Positions 41,999 to 52,027 of a stretch of DNA of 64,000 nucleotides are shown in pieces. The position numbers and the translations under genes are program-made. The notes beneath the pieces were generated by a model. That model saw only the letters and a list, made by a program, of their open reading frames with translations. It ran no database searches and was not told the DNA's origin. Within the stretch, counting starts at the first letter, position 1, and each line of letters begins with the position of its first letter. This DNA is from Herbaspirillum sp. GW103 (GTDB taxonomy: Bacteria; Pseudomonadota; Gammaproteobacteria; Burkholderiales; Burkholderiaceae_D). Location: NCBI RefSeq assembly GCF_000261365.1, contig NZ_AJVC01000003.1, positions 1,054,001 to 1,118,000 on the forward strand. The letters are read 5' to 3'.

Positions 41999-43378
41999 CT
42001 AGATCACCATATGGGGGAATCGCAGAGTGAAGCGCGTTTTCCTCTGCACCGAGCGTACGGTGACATCCCCCTGGTGAGCCCGCATAATGGCCTGCGTGAT
42101 GGATAAGCCCAAGCCAGCGGAATCCGTGTCAACTTTGGTGCGGGACTTGTCTGCTCGATAGAACCGGTCAAACAAGTGAGGCAGATGCTCCGCCGGGATC
42201 TCGGGGCCGTCATTCTCAACGGCTACCAGAACGTCGCCTTCAGACCTGGCGATCGACACTGTGATGCTGCCCGCCGCTGGCGTGTAGCGCATGGCATTGG
42301 AGATCAGGTTGCTCAGTGCGCGGCGCACCATCAGGCGATCCCCCCTGATGGTCGCATCGCCCGCCAGCTGCAGCTGCAACCCTTTTTCCTCTGCCAAGGC
42401 ATCATAGAAGTCGAAAAGCTCGGTAATTTCCTCCTGGAGCTGGAGTGGCTCATAGCTAGGCAGACTGATACCGTTTTCGGTCTGCGCCAGGAACAGCATG
42501 TCGGAAATGGTTCTAGCCAGGCGCTGCAATTCCTCGGCATTCGAGGAAAGCGTGTCCCGATAGGCCTCATTGGTGCGCTGCTGGGTCAAGACCACATCCG
42601 TTTGCGTCAGCAAGTTGGTGATAGGCGTGCGCAGCTCATGAGCGATATCGGTCGAAAAGTTGGTGATGCGATGGAAATCTTGTTGGAGCCGTTCCAGCAT
42701 GGCGTTTAGCTTGGCCGCCAAGTCGGCGATTTCAACCGGCAAAGTCTCGATGGGCATGCGTTCGCCAAAGTTATGCGAAGACACGGCTTGCACTTTGTCC
42801 GACATCGCTCGCAGCGGCGCCAGCCCGCGCCGCGCCGCCCACCAGCTGAGCAAGACCACAATCAAGGCAGATCCCGCTACATACAAAATCAAGGTTGTCT
42901 TGAAATTGCGCATGAAGTGGTCGTGGATTTCCGTGTCAACAGCAACGATGACTTGTAGCTGCTCGCCGCTTTTGTCGTCTTTCAAGTGTGCTTTGATGGC
43001 CTGAAATTGCTTATGCTCGCCGGCATTAACGGCGAATGAGTGGCTGCCCGCGATCCGTTTAGCGGCTGTCAGTATGGGCTGGTTCGCATCTGCCAGGGTT
43101 GAATACATTGGTTGGCCGTTGGCCGCACTGATGTGAACGAAAAAGCCTGGATGATTGTGCAACGCTTCGCCAAAGGTACTGGTAATGGCGCCGGCACCGC
43201 GTTCATTGACCACCATGCGGATGAGTTCAAGCTCCTTTTCCAGTAGCTGTTCATCCTGGTCGGTAAAGTGCTTGGCTACGGTGGACATGATGAGTAACCC
43301 CAGACCCACCAGCACAGCCGTGGACGCCACGGCAAACAAGGCGGTCAGGCGGACAGTCAGCGAGCGTTGACGAATCAT
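41999..43378 (-). CDS. copS: Heavy-metal sensor histidine kinase, CusS/CopS-like
   Basis: A 459-residue kinase with two membrane helices (about residues 10-33 and 165-188) framing a periplasmic sensor, then HAMP, HisKA with His in [16 protein letters not shown], and HATPase ([20 protein letters not shown]). It is of the CusS/CopS heavy-metal group. The start overlaps the stop of copR (ATGA), so the two genes are coupled. With the divergent copper genes, it should sense periplasmic copper or silver. Confidence 0.9.
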   Translation of the reverse strand: MIRQRSLTVRLTALFAVASTAVLVGLGLLIMSTVAKHFTDQDEQLLEKELELIRMVVNERGAGAITSTFGEALHNHPGFFVHISAANGQPMYSTLADANQPILTAAKRIAGSHSFAVNAGEHKQFQAIKAHLKDDKSGEQLQVIVAVDTEIHDHFMRNFKTTLILYVAGSALIVVLLSWWAARRGLAPLRAMSDKVQAVSSHNFGERMPIETLPVEIADLAAKLNAMLERLQQDFHRITNFSTDIAHELRTPITNLLTQTDVVLTQQRTNEAYRDTLSSNAEELQRLARTISDMLFLAQTENGISLPSYEPLQLQEEITELFDFYDALAEEKGLQLQLAGDATIRGDRLMVRRALSNLISNAMRYTPAAGSITVSIARSEGDVLVAVENDGPEIPAEHLPHLFDRFYRADKSRTKVDTDSAGLGLSITQAIMRAHQGDVTVRSVQRKTRFTLRFPHMVI

Positions 43379-44079
43379 GTCGCGCTCTCAGCCGACTCTC
43401 TGGGCTCTTCATCGTCCAGAATGTAGCCCACGCCGCGTACCGTCAAAATCAACTTATGATCGAATCCATCATCAACCTTGGCGCGCAAGCGGCGGATGGC
43501 CACATCAATGACATTGGAGTCGCTATTGAAGTTGATGTCCCAGATTTGGGATGCAATAAGGGAGCGCGGCAGCACCTCTCCCCGGCGGCGGGCCAAGAAC
43601 TCCAGCAAGGCGAACTCCTTGCTGGTCAGCACCAGCTTGCGGCCGCCTCGGCTGGCGGTGCGCCGCGGGAGATCGAGCACCAGGTCCGCGACCGTCAGCC
43701 GATCCTGTAAAACCACATTGCTACCCCGGCGCAGCAGGGTGCGCACCCTGGCCAGCAGCTCGGAGAATGCAAACGGCTTGACGAGGTAGTCGTCTGCCCC
43801 CATTTCCAACCCCTTGACGCGGTCAGAAACACTATCCCGGGCCGTCAAGAACAAGACTGGAACCGTCTTTTGGGCGTCACGAAGCGATTGCACGATGCGC
43901 CAGCCATCCACGTCGGGGAGCATGACGTCCAGAATGACCAGGTCATAGGGCTCGGTCATGGCCAGGTGATAGCCATCCAGGCCGTTTTTGGCCAAATCGA
44001 CAACAAATCCCGCCTCGGCCAGTCCTCGCTGGACGTACTCGCCTGTTTTGGGCTCATCTTCGACCACAAGAATTTTCAT
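43375..44079 (-). CDS. copR: Heavy-metal response regulator, CusR/CopR-like
   Basis: A 234-residue OmpR-type regulator: receiver with Asp in [14 protein letters not shown], Lys in [11 protein letters not shown], and a C-terminal winged helix ([35 protein letters not shown]). It belongs to the CopR/CusR subgroup by the [20 protein letters not shown] start. It is divergent from copA, with a CopR-type box between them. The frame opens five codons earlier. Confidence 0.92.
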   Translation of the reverse strand: MKILVVEDEPKTGEYVQRGLAEAGFVVDLAKNGLDGYHLAMTEPYDLVILDVMLPDVDGWRIVQSLRDAQKTVPVLFLTARDSVSDRVKGLEMGADDYLVKPFAFSELLARVRTLLRRGSNVVLQDRLTVADLVLDLPRRTASRGGRKLVLTSKEFALLEFLARRRGEVLPRSLIASQIWDINFNSDSNVIDVAIRRLRAKVDDGFDHKLILTVRGVGYILDDEEPRESAESAT

Positions 44080-44138
44080 ATTGATAACACTCAAGAAGAT
44101 AGCGACATGTTACGTGCAGTTGAGCCAGATGACGACAT

Positions 44139-44156
44139 CATTACAGGAATGTAATG
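44139..44156. promoter_or_regulatory. CopR-type operator (cop box)
   Basis: CATTACAGGAATGTAATG, an inverted repeat of CATTACA around GGAA, lies between the divergent copR and copA starts. It resembles the CATTACA/TGTAATG boxes of copper-responsive two-component regulators and probably drives copA expression and copRS autoregulation. Confidence 0.75.
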
Positions 44157-44229
44157 CACGAGTAATCCGACTGATCGCCAGCCGTACTTATCATCAGCGC
44201 CATATCCCCATTTCGGAGTGATCCAACCT

Positions 44230-46122
44230 ATGTCGAATTCATCGTCCCCTCTCAACTCCCGCCGCCGCTTCGTCAAAGGGCTGGCTGCAGGGGGTGTACT
44301 GCTGGGGCTGTCGTCGCGCGCTATGCAGGCGGTGGCCCAGGCAGTCGAAACACCGGCAAGTGCCTCTGCTGCCCCCGTTCTCACTGGCAACGTATTTGAC
44401 CTGGTGATCGCGGAGTCGCCGGTCAATTTCACGGGGAAGCAGACCGTTGCCACCACCATCAACGGTTCGCTGCCGGGGCCGACGTTGCGGTGGAAAGAAG
44501 GCGAAATGGTCACCATCAACGTCACCAATAAGCTGCGGGAACACACCTCCATCCACTGGCACGGCATTATCTTGCCGTTCCAGATGGATGGCGTGCCGGG
44601 CATCAGCTTTGCTGGCATCGCGCCTGGTGAGACCTTCACGTACAAATTCAAGGTCAAACAAAGCGGCACCTACTGGTATCACTCCCACTCGGGAATGCAG
44701 GAACAAACCGGAATGTATGGCGCTATCGTCATCGACCCGGCGGATGCCGGCAAGAAGCTGGCAGATCGGGAGCATGTGATTCTGTTCTCTGACTGGATGG
44801 ATGAAAATCCGATGTCGGTGCTCTCCAAGCTCAAGAAGCAAGGCGATTTCTACAATCAAAATCGGCTGACGGCCGCTGATTTTGTCCGCGACGCACGCAA
44901 AGATGGCGTGAAGGCGGCCATGGACAATCGTGCGATGTGGAATGAGATGCGCATGAACCCCACGGACCTGGGCGATTTGTCTGCGGCGGCCTTGACCTAT
45001 CTAGCCAACGGCGTCACGCCTGCGGGCAACTGGACCGCACTGTTCAAGCCTGGGGAGAAAGTGCGCCTGCGCTGTATCAACGGCTCTGGCAACACCTTCT
45101 ATGACGTTCGTATTCCAGGGCTCAAATTGAAGGTTGTCCAGGTGGACGGCGTGGATATCGATCCGGTCAGCGTGGATGAATTCCGCTTTGGCCCGGGCGA
45201 AACCTGTGACGTGGTGGTTGAGCCAAAGGAGGACGCCTACACAGTATTTGCCCAGTCAATGGAGCGCACTGGTTACGCCCGAGGCACGCTGGCCATCCGT
45301 GCCGGTCTGACAGCGCCGGTGCCGGCAGTAAACAAGCCGGAATGGCTCAGCATGGGGGACATGATGGGCGATATGTCCTCGATGGGGGGTATGGATCATG
45401 GTGCCATGGGACACATGAACCATGGCGCAATGGGTGGCATGTCTTCCATGAGCGGCATGGACTCGATGTCCAGCATGGACGGCATGGACGGCATGGACAG
45501 TATGGAATCCATGGACGGTAAGGCGACCATGCAGCCCATGCCAGCCATGGATCACAGCCAGCACCAGATGGGCGCTGCCAATCCGCTGAAAGTACCGAGT
45601 AAGAAGGCACGCCATGCCAGCACCGAGTATGGGCCCAGCACAGACGCTCGCGTCGATAGCGCTCGTACCAATCTGGATGATCCGGGAGTCGGGCTGCGCA
45701 ATAACGGTCGCCGTGTGCTGACGTTGGCTGACATGCACACGATCGGCGGGCCGCTCGATCAGCGCGGTCCGGAGCGCGAAGTCGAACTTCACCTGACCGG
45801 CAATATGGAGCGCTATGCCTGGTCGCTGGATGGTCTGGAGTTCGGCAAGTCCACGCCCGTTCATTTCCGTTACGGTGAGCGCCTGCGCGTCATCTTGCAC
45901 AACGACACGATGATGACCCACCCCATGCACTTGCATGGACTATGGAGTGAACTGGAAACGCCGAATGGCGATTTCCTGGCACGACGTCACACGATTCCAG
46001 TCCAGCCGGCGCAGCGCATCAGTTTTTTGGTCACAGCGGATGCTTTAGGCCGCTGGGCCTGGCACTGCCACCTGATGTACCACATGGATATGGGCATGTT
46101 CCGTGAAGTCGTCGTCAGCTAA
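44230..46122 (+). CDS. copA: CopA, multicopper oxidase for copper resistance
   Basis: A 630-residue periplasmic multicopper oxidase with a twin-arginine signal (SRRRFVKGLAAGGVLLG). Copper-binding motifs: IHWHGI, YWYHSHSG, HPMHLHG and HCHLMYHM, covering type 1, 2 and 3 sites. A Met-rich stretch of about 75 residues (around residues 375-450, MGGMDHGAMGHMNH-type repeats) is typical of PcoA/CopA and binds extra Cu(I). It oxidises Cu(I) in the periplasm. First gene of a copABCD operon under the cop box. GGAG lies 11 bases before the chosen ATG. Confidence 0.94.
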   Translation: MSNSSSPLNSRRRFVKGLAAGGVLLGLSSRAMQAVAQAVETPASASAAPVLTGNVFDLVIAESPVNFTGKQTVATTINGSLPGPTLRWKEGEMVTINVTNKLREHTSIHWHGIILPFQMDGVPGISFAGIAPGETFTYKFKVKQSGTYWYHSHSGMQEQTGMYGAIVIDPADAGKKLADREHVILFSDWMDENPMSVLSKLKKQGDFYNQNRLTAADFVRDARKDGVKAAMDNRAMWNEMRMNPTDLGDLSAAALTYLANGVTPAGNWTALFKPGEKVRLRCINGSGNTFYDVRIPGLKLKVVQVDGVDIDPVSVDEFRFGPGETCDVVVEPKEDAYTVFAQSMERTGYARGTLAIRAGLTAPVPAVNKPEWLSMGDMMGDMSSMGGMDHGAMGHMNHGAMGGMSSMSGMDSMSSMDGMDGMDSMESMDGKATMQPMPAMDHSQHQMGAANPLKVPSKKARHASTEYGPSTDARVDSARTNLDDPGVGLRNNGRRVLTLADMHTIGGPLDQRGPEREVELHLTGNMERYAWSLDGLEFGKSTPVHFRYGERLRVILHNDTMMTHPMHLHGLWSELETPNGDFLARRHTIPVQPAQRISFLVTADALGRWAWHCHLMYHMDMGMFREVVVS

Positions 46123-46152
46123 CCAGGACCTGTACCGAAAGGCATACTTAGA

Positions 46153-47136
46153 ATGACTCTTACACGCTATTCAACTCGGATTCTCGTGCTGGCCCTGGCG
46201 TCTGCGGGCATGAGCGCGGCTTTGGCCCAGACACACGAAGGCCATGCCGCGCCAGCGGCTGGCTCGGCCTCGCAGCCGGCCATTACCACCATGGACAGCA
46301 TGGACGGCAGCACCGCCAGCACGGCGGGATCAATGGATCACGGGGCGATGAACCATGGCGGTATGGATATGGCGGGCATGGATATGGGCTCCAGCTCGAC
46401 AGCGCCAGCGGATGCACGAGATCCGCATGGCTATTCCAATGGCTACACCCTCAATACGGGCCCCTATGCCCAGAAGGACACCAGCACATTGATGATGTCG
46501 GATATGCATTCCTTTGGTTCCTTCCTAGTCGACCGGCTGGAACGCGTGCATACCCGTGATGGCAACTCCATCGCCTATGACACGCAAGGCTGGATTGGCA
46601 ATTCTTACGACAAGTTCTACATCAAGGCCGAAGGTGACATTGAACAAGGCCGTGTGGGCGATTCTCGTACGGAATTGCTGTGGAGCCACGCAATGACGCC
46701 GTATTGGGACAGTCAGCTCGGTTTGCGCGTTGATGTGGGCAGCAATCGTCCAGGTCGTAACTGGCTGGCGTTCGGTATCCAAGGCTTGTCGCCTTACTGG
46801 TTCGAAGTCGAGGCGACCGGTTATGTGGGCGAACAAGGCCGCACCGCGTTGCGTCTGGCCGCCGAATATGAGGTGTTGCTGACCCAGCGCTGGGTACTTC
46901 AGCCCCGCGTCGAAGCCAACTTGTATGGTAAAGAGGATCCCGAGCTGGGTATCGGACGTGGCCTGTCCAGTGCCGCCTACGGTGTGCGACTGCGCTATGA
47001 GTTTTCCCGCCAGTTCGCCCCCTACATTGGGATCGAGCGTAACCAGAATTTCGGCCGTACCGCCACCTACGTCCGTGGTGCCGGTGGCAATGCCGGGGAA
47101 ACCCGGCTTGTGGCCGGCGTACGCGTCTTGTTCTAG
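46153..47136 (+). CDS. copB: CopB, outer-membrane copper resistance protein
   Basis: A 327-residue protein with a signal peptide (ending SAALAQ), a Met/His-rich N-terminal section (MDHGAMNHGGMDMAGMDMGSS), and a C-terminal beta-rich domain matching CopB/PcoB (LVDRLERVHTRDGNSIAYDTQGWIGNSYDKFYIKAEG; RNQNFGRTATYVRG). It is an outer-membrane barrel that works with CopA in copper tolerance. Confidence 0.93.
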   Translation: MTLTRYSTRILVLALASAGMSAALAQTHEGHAAPAAGSASQPAITTMDSMDGSTASTAGSMDHGAMNHGGMDMAGMDMGSSSTAPADARDPHGYSNGYTLNTGPYAQKDTSTLMMSDMHSFGSFLVDRLERVHTRDGNSIAYDTQGWIGNSYDKFYIKAEGDIEQGRVGDSRTELLWSHAMTPYWDSQLGLRVDVGSNRPGRNWLAFGIQGLSPYWFEVEATGYVGEQGRTALRLAAEYEVLLTQRWVLQPRVEANLYGKEDPELGIGRGLSSAAYGVRLRYEFSRQFAPYIGIERNQNFGRTATYVRGAGGNAGETRLVAGVRVLF

Positions 47137-47181
47137 TTCTCCACTTTTTTACCCTCCATAACATCTCCAAGGAGTATCGCC

Positions 47182-47568
47182 ATGTCCTACCAGTCTCTCT
47201 TCGCCAAAACAGCCGTGACGATCGCTGCAGCCGCTTTTGCTACCGCCGCCTTCGCTCACCCGAAGCTGCTTGGCTCGACCCCCGAAGACAATTCGACGGT
47301 GAGCGCCCCCGAGAAGATCGAGCTGCACTTCTCGGAGAATCTTTCCAAGCAGTTTTCCGGTGCCAGCCTCCTGATGACCAGCATGCCTGGCATGAATCAC
47401 GCGTCACCCATGAAAATGGCCGCCAAGGTGTCCGGCTCGGATGACCCGAAAACCATGGTGATCACTCCCAGCCAGCCGCTGATGCCTGGCGTATACAGCA
47501 TCGAATGGCGCGCGGTGTCGTCGGACACGCACCCCATCACTGGCAAGATCACTTTCACGGTGAAGTGA
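47182..47568 (+). CDS. copC: CopC-family periplasmic copper-binding protein (second copy)
   Basis: A 128-residue CopC with signal peptide ending AFA and mature start HPKLLGSTPEDN, giving the His-1 Cu(II) ligand. Unlike the first copy, it carries a Met-rich loop (LMTSMPGMNHASPMKM), the Cu(I) site of Pseudomonas CopC, so it is the two-site type. The second His ligand motif is SSDTHPITGKITF. It lies between copB and copD in the copABCD operon. AAGGAG precedes the ATG. Confidence 0.93.
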   Translation: MSYQSLFAKTAVTIAAAAFATAAFAHPKLLGSTPEDNSTVSAPEKIELHFSENLSKQFSGASLLMTSMPGMNHASPMKMAAKVSGSDDPKTMVITPSQPLMPGVYSIEWRAVSSDTHPITGKITFTVK

Positions 47569-47575
47569 GCCGGTA

Positions 47576-48499
47576 ATGGATGGGATGACCGTTTTGGTGC
47601 GCTTTGCGCTCTACCTGGACCTAATGCTTGTTTTTGGTCTGCCCTTGTTTCAGCTCCATGCTTTGCGCCAGACCGAACGTTCATCCGCCTTGGGCAGAAA
47701 GTTCTCTACCTTGACGGTGGTAGCAGCCGTCAACGGCATGGCGCTCTCGGTGGTGAGTATGTTCCTCATGGCTAAGGCAATGACCGGCGCCGCCGACTTC
47801 AGCTCGATAGAGCAGCACGTCTTCGAGATGATGTTGACCGACACAGCATTCGGCATGGCGTGGTGCTTGCGCATGGCCATGCTGGTGGTGATTGTAATGG
47901 TGTCACTGCTTTGCGCCGCATTCCCGACTGCGAGCGCTGCCGTCATGAGCATGGCGGGGGCTGTCGCACTGGCCACGTTGTCTTGGGCTGGTCACGGCGC
48001 AATGGACGAAGGCATGCGTGGTCAGATTCACCTCACGGCGGATATTATCCATCTGCTTGCCGCTGGTGGTTGGATAGGCGCGCTGGCAGCGTTTATCCTG
48101 ATGCTCCAGATGAGGTACGGTGACGGCGCGGCTGACGTTTCCTTGCTCAGCCGCACGCTCAACGGCTTTGCCCTCATGGGAACGGGCATCGTGGGATCTT
48201 TGGTCGTCACTGGCGCACTCAACTATTGGCTCATCGTCGGTCCTACTTTCAACGGCCTGCTGTCGTCGCCCTATGGCCAGCTACTGCTCGCCAAGTTGGG
48301 GCTGTTCGCGTTGATGCTGGCGCTGGCTGCGGCAAATCGGTACCGCCTCAGTCCCTTGCTTGAGCGTGTCCATGTCTCGGGCGAACATAGCCAGGCCATC
48401 GCTGCCTTGCGCAAAAGTCTTTTTATCGAAACGTGCTGTGCCTTCCTGATTCTCGCGCTGGTCGCCTGGCTCGGCACCTTGGGACCGATGACGGAATGA
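47576..48499 (+). CDS. copD: CopD-family copper membrane protein (second copy)
   Basis: A 307-residue polytopic protein with CopD motifs (LSWAGHGAMDEGMRGQIHLTADIIHLLAAGGWIGALAAFILML; LLLAKLGLFALMLALAAANRYRLSPLLE). It begins seven bases after copC and is the last of copABCD. It should bring copper delivered by CopC into the cytoplasm. Confidence 0.92.
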   Translation: MDGMTVLVRFALYLDLMLVFGLPLFQLHALRQTERSSALGRKFSTLTVVAAVNGMALSVVSMFLMAKAMTGAADFSSIEQHVFEMMLTDTAFGMAWCLRMAMLVVIVMVSLLCAAFPTASAAVMSMAGAVALATLSWAGHGAMDEGMRGQIHLTADIIHLLAAGGWIGALAAFILMLQMRYGDGAADVSLLSRTLNGFALMGTGIVGSLVVTGALNYWLIVGPTFNGLLSSPYGQLLLAKLGLFALMLALAAANRYRLSPLLERVHVSGEHSQAIAALRKSLFIETCCAFLILALVAWLGTLGPMTE

Positions 48500-48577
48500 G
48501 GCTCCCGCCCAGTCAGTGCGTGCAATATGATGCGTCGCACCAGCTTTTCTTGCTGATGTCTCCGTAAAGGTAAATGG

Positions 48578-48994
48578 ATGAAAAAGTTTTTTGTCGCCAA
48601 TCTACTCGTGCTTACCTCTCTGGTTGCGCATGCGGCAGGTGAGGCAATCACCGTCTACAAGGATCCCCAGTGCGGTTGCTGCACGGCGTGGGCAGATCAC
48701 ATGCGCCAAGCAGGCTACAAGCTCAAGGTCATTGACAGCAACGATATGTCGGCGGTCAAAAAGCGGTTAGGTGTGCCTGACTCTCTGCAGTCGTGCCATA
48801 CCGGCGTGGTAGAAGCAACGGGTCAGGTGATCGAAGGCCATGTCCCAGCGCCGGTCGTTGCAAAACTCATCGCATCCAAGCCAACCAAAGGTGTAGCGGT
48901 ACCGGGCATGCCCGCCAACTCACCAGGTATGGGCAAGATGGATGGCAAGCTGGTGACCGTGGACTTCGCCGGTAAGGCTTTTTCTCAAGACTGA
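48578..48994 (+). CDS. DUF411 periplasmic metal-binding protein
   Basis: A 138-residue protein with signal peptide (ending AHAAG) and the DUF411 core YKDPQCGCCTAWADHMRQAGYKLKV, where CGCC is the presumed metal site. The later SCHTGVV supplies another Cys/His, and the C-terminus is Met-rich (VPGMPANSPGMGKMDGK). Such proteins follow cop or cus genes in many proteobacteria and are thought to bind copper in the periplasm. Confidence 0.88.
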   Translation: MKKFFVANLLVLTSLVAHAAGEAITVYKDPQCGCCTAWADHMRQAGYKLKVIDSNDMSAVKKRLGVPDSLQSCHTGVVEATGQVIEGHVPAPVVAKLIASKPTKGVAVPGMPANSPGMGKMDGKLVTVDFAGKAFSQD

Positions 48995-49135
48995 CGCCGA
49001 TAGCGCGGTGCGCTTCATTCCGTCAGGACGCATATGACTATGGTTTGACCTGGGTCACGCCGTCCGATCCGGTCCTTACTAGACTGTAGAGAGAGGCAAC
49101 CTTTCGACGGCCTCATCTCAAATTAAGGAGAAACC

Positions 49136-49564
49136 ATGAAACGCGTCGCCAACCTGATCGGTACGGTCGCAATGGCATCATTCGCCATTTCCGGATTTGC
49201 ACAAACCGCCGCTGAGCATGAAGGGCATCATCCGGGGCCGGCCGTCACTTCACCGTCCTCCGCCGCCAAACCGGGCCCTCAGGGCGTATCCATGGCTCAG
49301 ATGGATGATCAGATGAAAGTCATGCGCGATATGCATCAGAAAATGATGAGCGCCGCTTCTCCTGAAGAACGGCGCCAATTGATGGCCGATCACATGAAAA
49401 CCATGAAGGACAGTATGGCCATGATGCAAAGCATGATGGCGGCCAGGACAGAACGCAAATCGGCACCGACACCGGCGATGATGCAGAAACAAATGGACAT
49501 GATGCAGATGACAATGCAGATGATGATGGACTGTATGGAAATGCCAATGTCAATGTCGCAGTAG
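49136..49564 (+). CDS. Met-rich periplasmic protein, probably copper-binding
   Basis: A 142-residue protein with a signal peptide ending SGFAQ. The mature chain has a His-rich start (EHEGHHPG) and a helical C-terminal half with many Met residues ([27 protein letters not shown]). The pattern suggests Cu(I) binding, as in other periplasmic Met-rich proteins near copper ATPases. AAGGAG precedes the ATG. I do not recognise a named family, so the function is inferred from composition and its place before the copper ATPase. Confidence 0.75.
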   Translation: MKRVANLIGTVAMASFAISGFAQTAAEHEGHHPGPAVTSPSSAAKPGPQGVSMAQMDDQMKVMRDMHQKMMSAASPEERRQLMADHMKTMKDSMAMMQSMMAARTERKSAPTPAMMQKQMDMMQMTMQMMMDCMEMPMSMSQ

Positions 49565-49640
49565 TACTGATAGCGTGATGGGATACTCCGTGTACCCGTC
49601 ACGTGACCTAATGGGTAGGCCTGACGGGAGAGCAGTAACT

Positions 49641-51989
49641 ATGGATGAACATCATCACCATCATCACACGGCACCAGATCCAGGCGTTGAAATGAGTTCG
49701 CCCACGGAAAAAAGCCAGACTGACCCGGTTTGCCACATGAAGGTGACTCCCGATCCATACCGGAGGATAGAGCACGACGGAAGGGATTTTTACTTCTGCA
49801 GCGACAAGTGCATGGGAAAATTCCGTGCTAATCCGGCTGCATTCGTCGGAGCTTCATCAAAGCCCGAGGCAAGCAGTACGCCAGCTGATGGAGCCGTCTA
49901 TACCTGTCCCATGCACCCGCAGATCAGGCAGACTTCTCCCGGAAATTGCCCCATATGTGGGATGAGCCTGGAGCCGCTGCTACCGACGGCGCAAGAAGAG
50001 GAGAATCCTGAGCTGCGTGACTTCCAGCGGCGATTCTGGCTCACCTTGCCCTTGACTGTGTTGGTCACGGTGCTGGCCATGGCCGGTGGCCGATTATTCC
50101 CACATGGTCTACACGGTCAAAGCTGGATCGAGCTGGGGCTTGGTACGCCCGTGGTCTTGTATGCCGGCTGGCCGTTCTTGCGTCGAGGAGTTGACTCGAT
50201 TGTCCGCCGTAGCCCCAACATGTGGACTCTCATCAGCACGGGCGTGGTAGCCGCCTATGGCTATAGCGTAATCGCAACTGTTTTCCCCGAGCTATTCCCC
50301 CAGACCTTCATGGAACATGGGCGGATTGGCGTCTACTTCGAGGCCGCGGCGGTCATCATCTCGCTGACGCTGCTGGGACAGATCCTGGAACTCCGGGCGC
50401 GCTCGCAGACGTCCGCCGCCATTAAATCACTGCTCGGCTTGGCGCCCAAGACGGCCAGACGGATCACCGCAGATGGTGCGGAAGAAGACATCCCTTTGAG
50501 CAATGTTCATATTGGCGACCTGCTTCGCGTTCGGCCAGGCGAAAAAGTCGCTACCGACGGGGTGGTCGTTGAGGGAGAGAGTGCCATCGACGAGTCGATG
50601 CTAACCGGTGAACCTGTCCCCGTTACCAAGCGACCTGGTGACAAGGTTATCGGGGCAACGATTAATGCCAGCGGCAGTCTGATCATCCGCTCCGAGAAGG
50701 TCGGGTCGCAGACCATGCTCTCCCAAATCGTTCAGATGGTTGCCCAAGCCCAGCGCTCGCGCGCTCCCATGCAGCGGTTGGCGGACGTCGTCGCTGGCTA
50801 TTTTGTCGTCATCGTGGTGGGTATTGCTTTGTTGACGCTGCTAGGCTGGGGATTTTTTGGACCGCAACCTAGCTGGGTCTATGGATTTGTCAACGCGGTA
50901 GCGGTCCTGATTATCGCTTGCCCATGTGCGCTTGGCTTGGCAACGCCTATGTCCATCATGGCCGCTACTGGCCGTGCCGCAACCCAAGGCATCCTGTTTC
51001 GAGATGCAGCGGCCATCGAGAGTATGAAAAAGCTGGATACGCTCATCGTCGACAAGACTGGCACCCTTACGGAAGGAAAACCTGCTTTCGATCGAATAAT
51101 TGCCGCACCGGGCAGTCAAGAAACGGAGATCTTGCAACTGGCGGCAAGCCTCGACCAAGGAAGTGAGCATCCACTAGCGCACGCGATCGTTACCGAGGCA
51201 CGCCGGCGCCAGCTTCCCTTATCGACGCCCAGCCGCTTTGAATCTTCCAGTGGCATAGGCGTGCGAGGGGTAGTCAACGGAGAGCGTCTAGCGCTGGGCA
51301 ATACCACGCTGATGGAGTCGGAAGGCGTCTCTTCGGAATCTCTGCTTTCGGAAGCAGAAGCTTTGCGTGTTGAAGGAGCCAGCGTGATGTATCTGGCGAG
51401 GAACGGCGCACTTTTAGGGCTACTGGCAGTCTCGGACCCCGTTAAGGGAACAACACGGGAAGCATTGGCCAGCCTAAAAGAGGCCGGGATCTCGGTAGTT
51501 ATGGCCACAGGTGATGGCACTACTACCGCTAAATCGGTTGCCAATAAGCTTGGCATCTCCGAGGTCTACGGTGAAGTCAAGCCACAAGACAAGCTTGCAC
51601 TGGTAGAACGGTTCCAAGCCGAAGGCAAGGTCGTCGGGATGGCGGGTGATGGAATCAACGACGCTCCGGCGCTAGCCAAGGCAAATGTTGGGATCGCTAT
51701 GGGAACCGGGACCGACGTGGCAATCAATAGCGCCCATGTCACGCTGGTGAAGGGCGACCTGCGGGCCATCGCACGCGCGACAGAACTATCAGTAGAAACT
51801 GTGAGCAACATGCGTCAGAACCTGGGCTTTGCTTTTCTCTACAATGCGTTGGGCATTCCCTTAGCGGCAGGCTTGCTTTACCCGTTCACCGGACAACTGC
51901 TCTCACCGATGTTGGCGGCACTGGCGATGAGCCTGAGCTCGGTATCTGTGATCGCGAATGCGCTGCGCCTGCGCGGAACCCAAGGCTAA
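49641..51989 (+). CDS. Copper/silver-translocating P1B-type ATPase with YHS and heavy-metal-binding N-terminal domains
   Basis: A 782-residue ATPase. The N-terminus has a His6 run (MDEHHHHHH), then a YHS domain ([22 protein letters not shown]), then a [24 protein letters not shown] heavy-metal-binding domain instead of the usual HMA domains. The transmembrane CPC motif ([11 protein letters not shown]) with Cys427/Cys429, phosphorylated Asp471 ([10 protein letters not shown]), and [12 protein letters not shown]-type hinge ([12 protein letters not shown]) are all present. It should pump Cu(I) or Ag(I) from the cytoplasm. The frame is open to 49575, but the ATG after GGGAGAG is better. Confidence 0.93.
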   Translation: MDEHHHHHHTAPDPGVEMSSPTEKSQTDPVCHMKVTPDPYRRIEHDGRDFYFCSDKCMGKFRANPAAFVGASSKPEASSTPADGAVYTCPMHPQIRQTSPGNCPICGMSLEPLLPTAQEEENPELRDFQRRFWLTLPLTVLVTVLAMAGGRLFPHGLHGQSWIELGLGTPVVLYAGWPFLRRGVDSIVRRSPNMWTLISTGVVAAYGYSVIATVFPELFPQTFMEHGRIGVYFEAAAVIISLTLLGQILELRARSQTSAAIKSLLGLAPKTARRITADGAEEDIPLSNVHIGDLLRVRPGEKVATDGVVVEGESAIDESMLTGEPVPVTKRPGDKVIGATINASGSLIIRSEKVGSQTMLSQIVQMVAQAQRSRAPMQRLADVVAGYFVVIVVGIALLTLLGWGFFGPQPSWVYGFVNAVAVLIIACPCALGLATPMSIMAATGRAATQGILFRDAAAIESMKKLDTLIVDKTGTLTEGKPAFDRIIAAPGSQETEILQLAASLDQGSEHPLAHAIVTEARRRQLPLSTPSRFESSSGIGVRGVVNGERLALGNTTLMESEGVSSESLLSEAEALRVEGASVMYLARNGALLGLLAVSDPVKGTTREALASLKEAGISVVMATGDGTTTAKSVANKLGISEVYGEVKPQDKLALVERFQAEGKVVGMAGDGINDAPALAKANVGIAMGTGTDVAINSAHVTLVKGDLRAIARATELSVETVSNMRQNLGFAFLYNALGIPLAAGLLYPFTGQLLSPMLAALAMSLSSVSVIANALRLRGTQG

Positions 51990-52027
51990 GCGTTAGCTTG
52001 AGAAGAAGACCGTTGGCCTCAGATTGC

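Noticed and set aside
49021-49110. CueR-type promoter with long spacer before the Met-rich gene
   Set aside because: A TTGACC is present but the next plausible -10 is about 25 bases away, too far, and no dyad of the CueR type was seen.
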